Origin: an uncultured Pseudobdellovibrionaceae bacterium
Lineage (GTDB): Bacteria; Bdellovibrionota; Bdellovibrionia; Bdellovibrionales; Bdellovibrionaceae
Reading direction: 5' to 3'
Length of the DNA: 6,803 bases
Assembly (NCBI GenBank): GCA_937900305.1
Contig: CALCCV010000189.1
Location: 1 to 6,803, forward strand
The first letter of the stretch is position 1, and each line of letters starts with the position of its first letter. A program made the position numbers and the translations under genes. The notes under the pieces were generated by a model. That model ran no database searches. It saw only the letters and a program-made list of their open reading frames with translations, and was not told the origin of the DNA. Below, piece by piece: positions 6,720-6,803 of the stretch.

Positions 6720-6803
6720 TTACTTTTGCTGGGGCGCCTTTAACAAATCAGATTGGGATGAGTTCACCGGCAAGGGATTTTTATCAGCTTGATCTAAAAG
6801 TTC
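6720..6803 (-). CDS. Possible C-terminal end of a gene cut by the window edge
   Basis: On the minus strand one frame is open from the window edge to a TAA at 6722-6720, giving 27 residues of hydrophilic sequence that end in SDLLKAPQQK. The other two minus-strand frames close within 20 bases of the edge. Codon choice resembles that of the neighbours. If real, it converges on the barrel gene with only 18 bp between stop codons and no visible intrinsic terminator. The piece is too short for any function, and a competing plus-strand start at 6758 cannot be ruled out. Confidence 0.4.
   Translation of the reverse strand, partial: ELLDQADKNPLPVNSSQSDLLKAPQQK

Noticed and set aside
6758..6803. Plus-strand reading frame starting at ATG 6758 and open to the window edge (begins MSSPARDFYQLDLKV).
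   Set aside because: Only 15 codons are visible, with no SD and with less typical codons (AGG, CTA) than the opposing minus-strand tail; it stays possible but unsupported.

Overview
The window reads as ordinary chromosome from a diderm (Gram-negative-type) bacterium. It carries three translation genes, two exported proteins that look like outer-membrane barrels, and the edges of two genes that run off the window. The mix of a eukaryote-like isoleucyl-tRNA synthetase, a glutaminyl-tRNA synthetase, unassigned small envelope barrels and balanced base composition would suit a Bdellovibrionota-type organism. That placement is a guess; no taxonomic marker is decisive here.

Layout. On the minus strand, in order of transcription from right to left: an unassigned secreted or outer-membrane protein with a calcium-loop-like acidic linker (4909-5967), ileS (1607-4816), trmO (858-1610) and the first half of glnS (1-789, cut by the window edge). 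ileS and trmO overlap by four bases (ATGA), so they are almost certainly translated together. Gaps of 92 bp (envelope gene to ileS) and 68 bp (trmO to glnS) hold no clear intrinsic terminator. On the plus strand, a small predicted barrel protein (6054-6701) diverges from the minus-strand envelope gene across an 86-bp promoter region. The last 84 bases hold what may be the C-terminal end of another minus-strand gene, converging on the barrel gene with an 18-bp gap.

How the genes fit together. IleRS charges tRNA-Ile, whose position 37 carries t6A. TrmO methylates t6A37 in a subset of tRNAs, and GlnRS charges tRNA-Gln. The left two thirds is therefore a small tRNA charging and modification cluster. 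IleRS is the long, eukaryote-like type 2 form, and bacterial GlnRS is a lineage of known eukaryotic affinity, so both synthetases here have unusual ancestry for bacteria. The right third is envelope-related and has no evident functional link to the tRNA genes beyond being adjacent.

I found no mobile element, CRISPR array, rRNA, tRNA or toxin-antitoxin pair, and no new system. The points most worth a second look are the ileS-trmO coupling, the type 2 IleRS, and the divergent promoter region. There the small barrel gene has a -10 box almost touching its ATG and no Shine-Dalgarno (SD) site, and the opposite gene appears to start at TTG.
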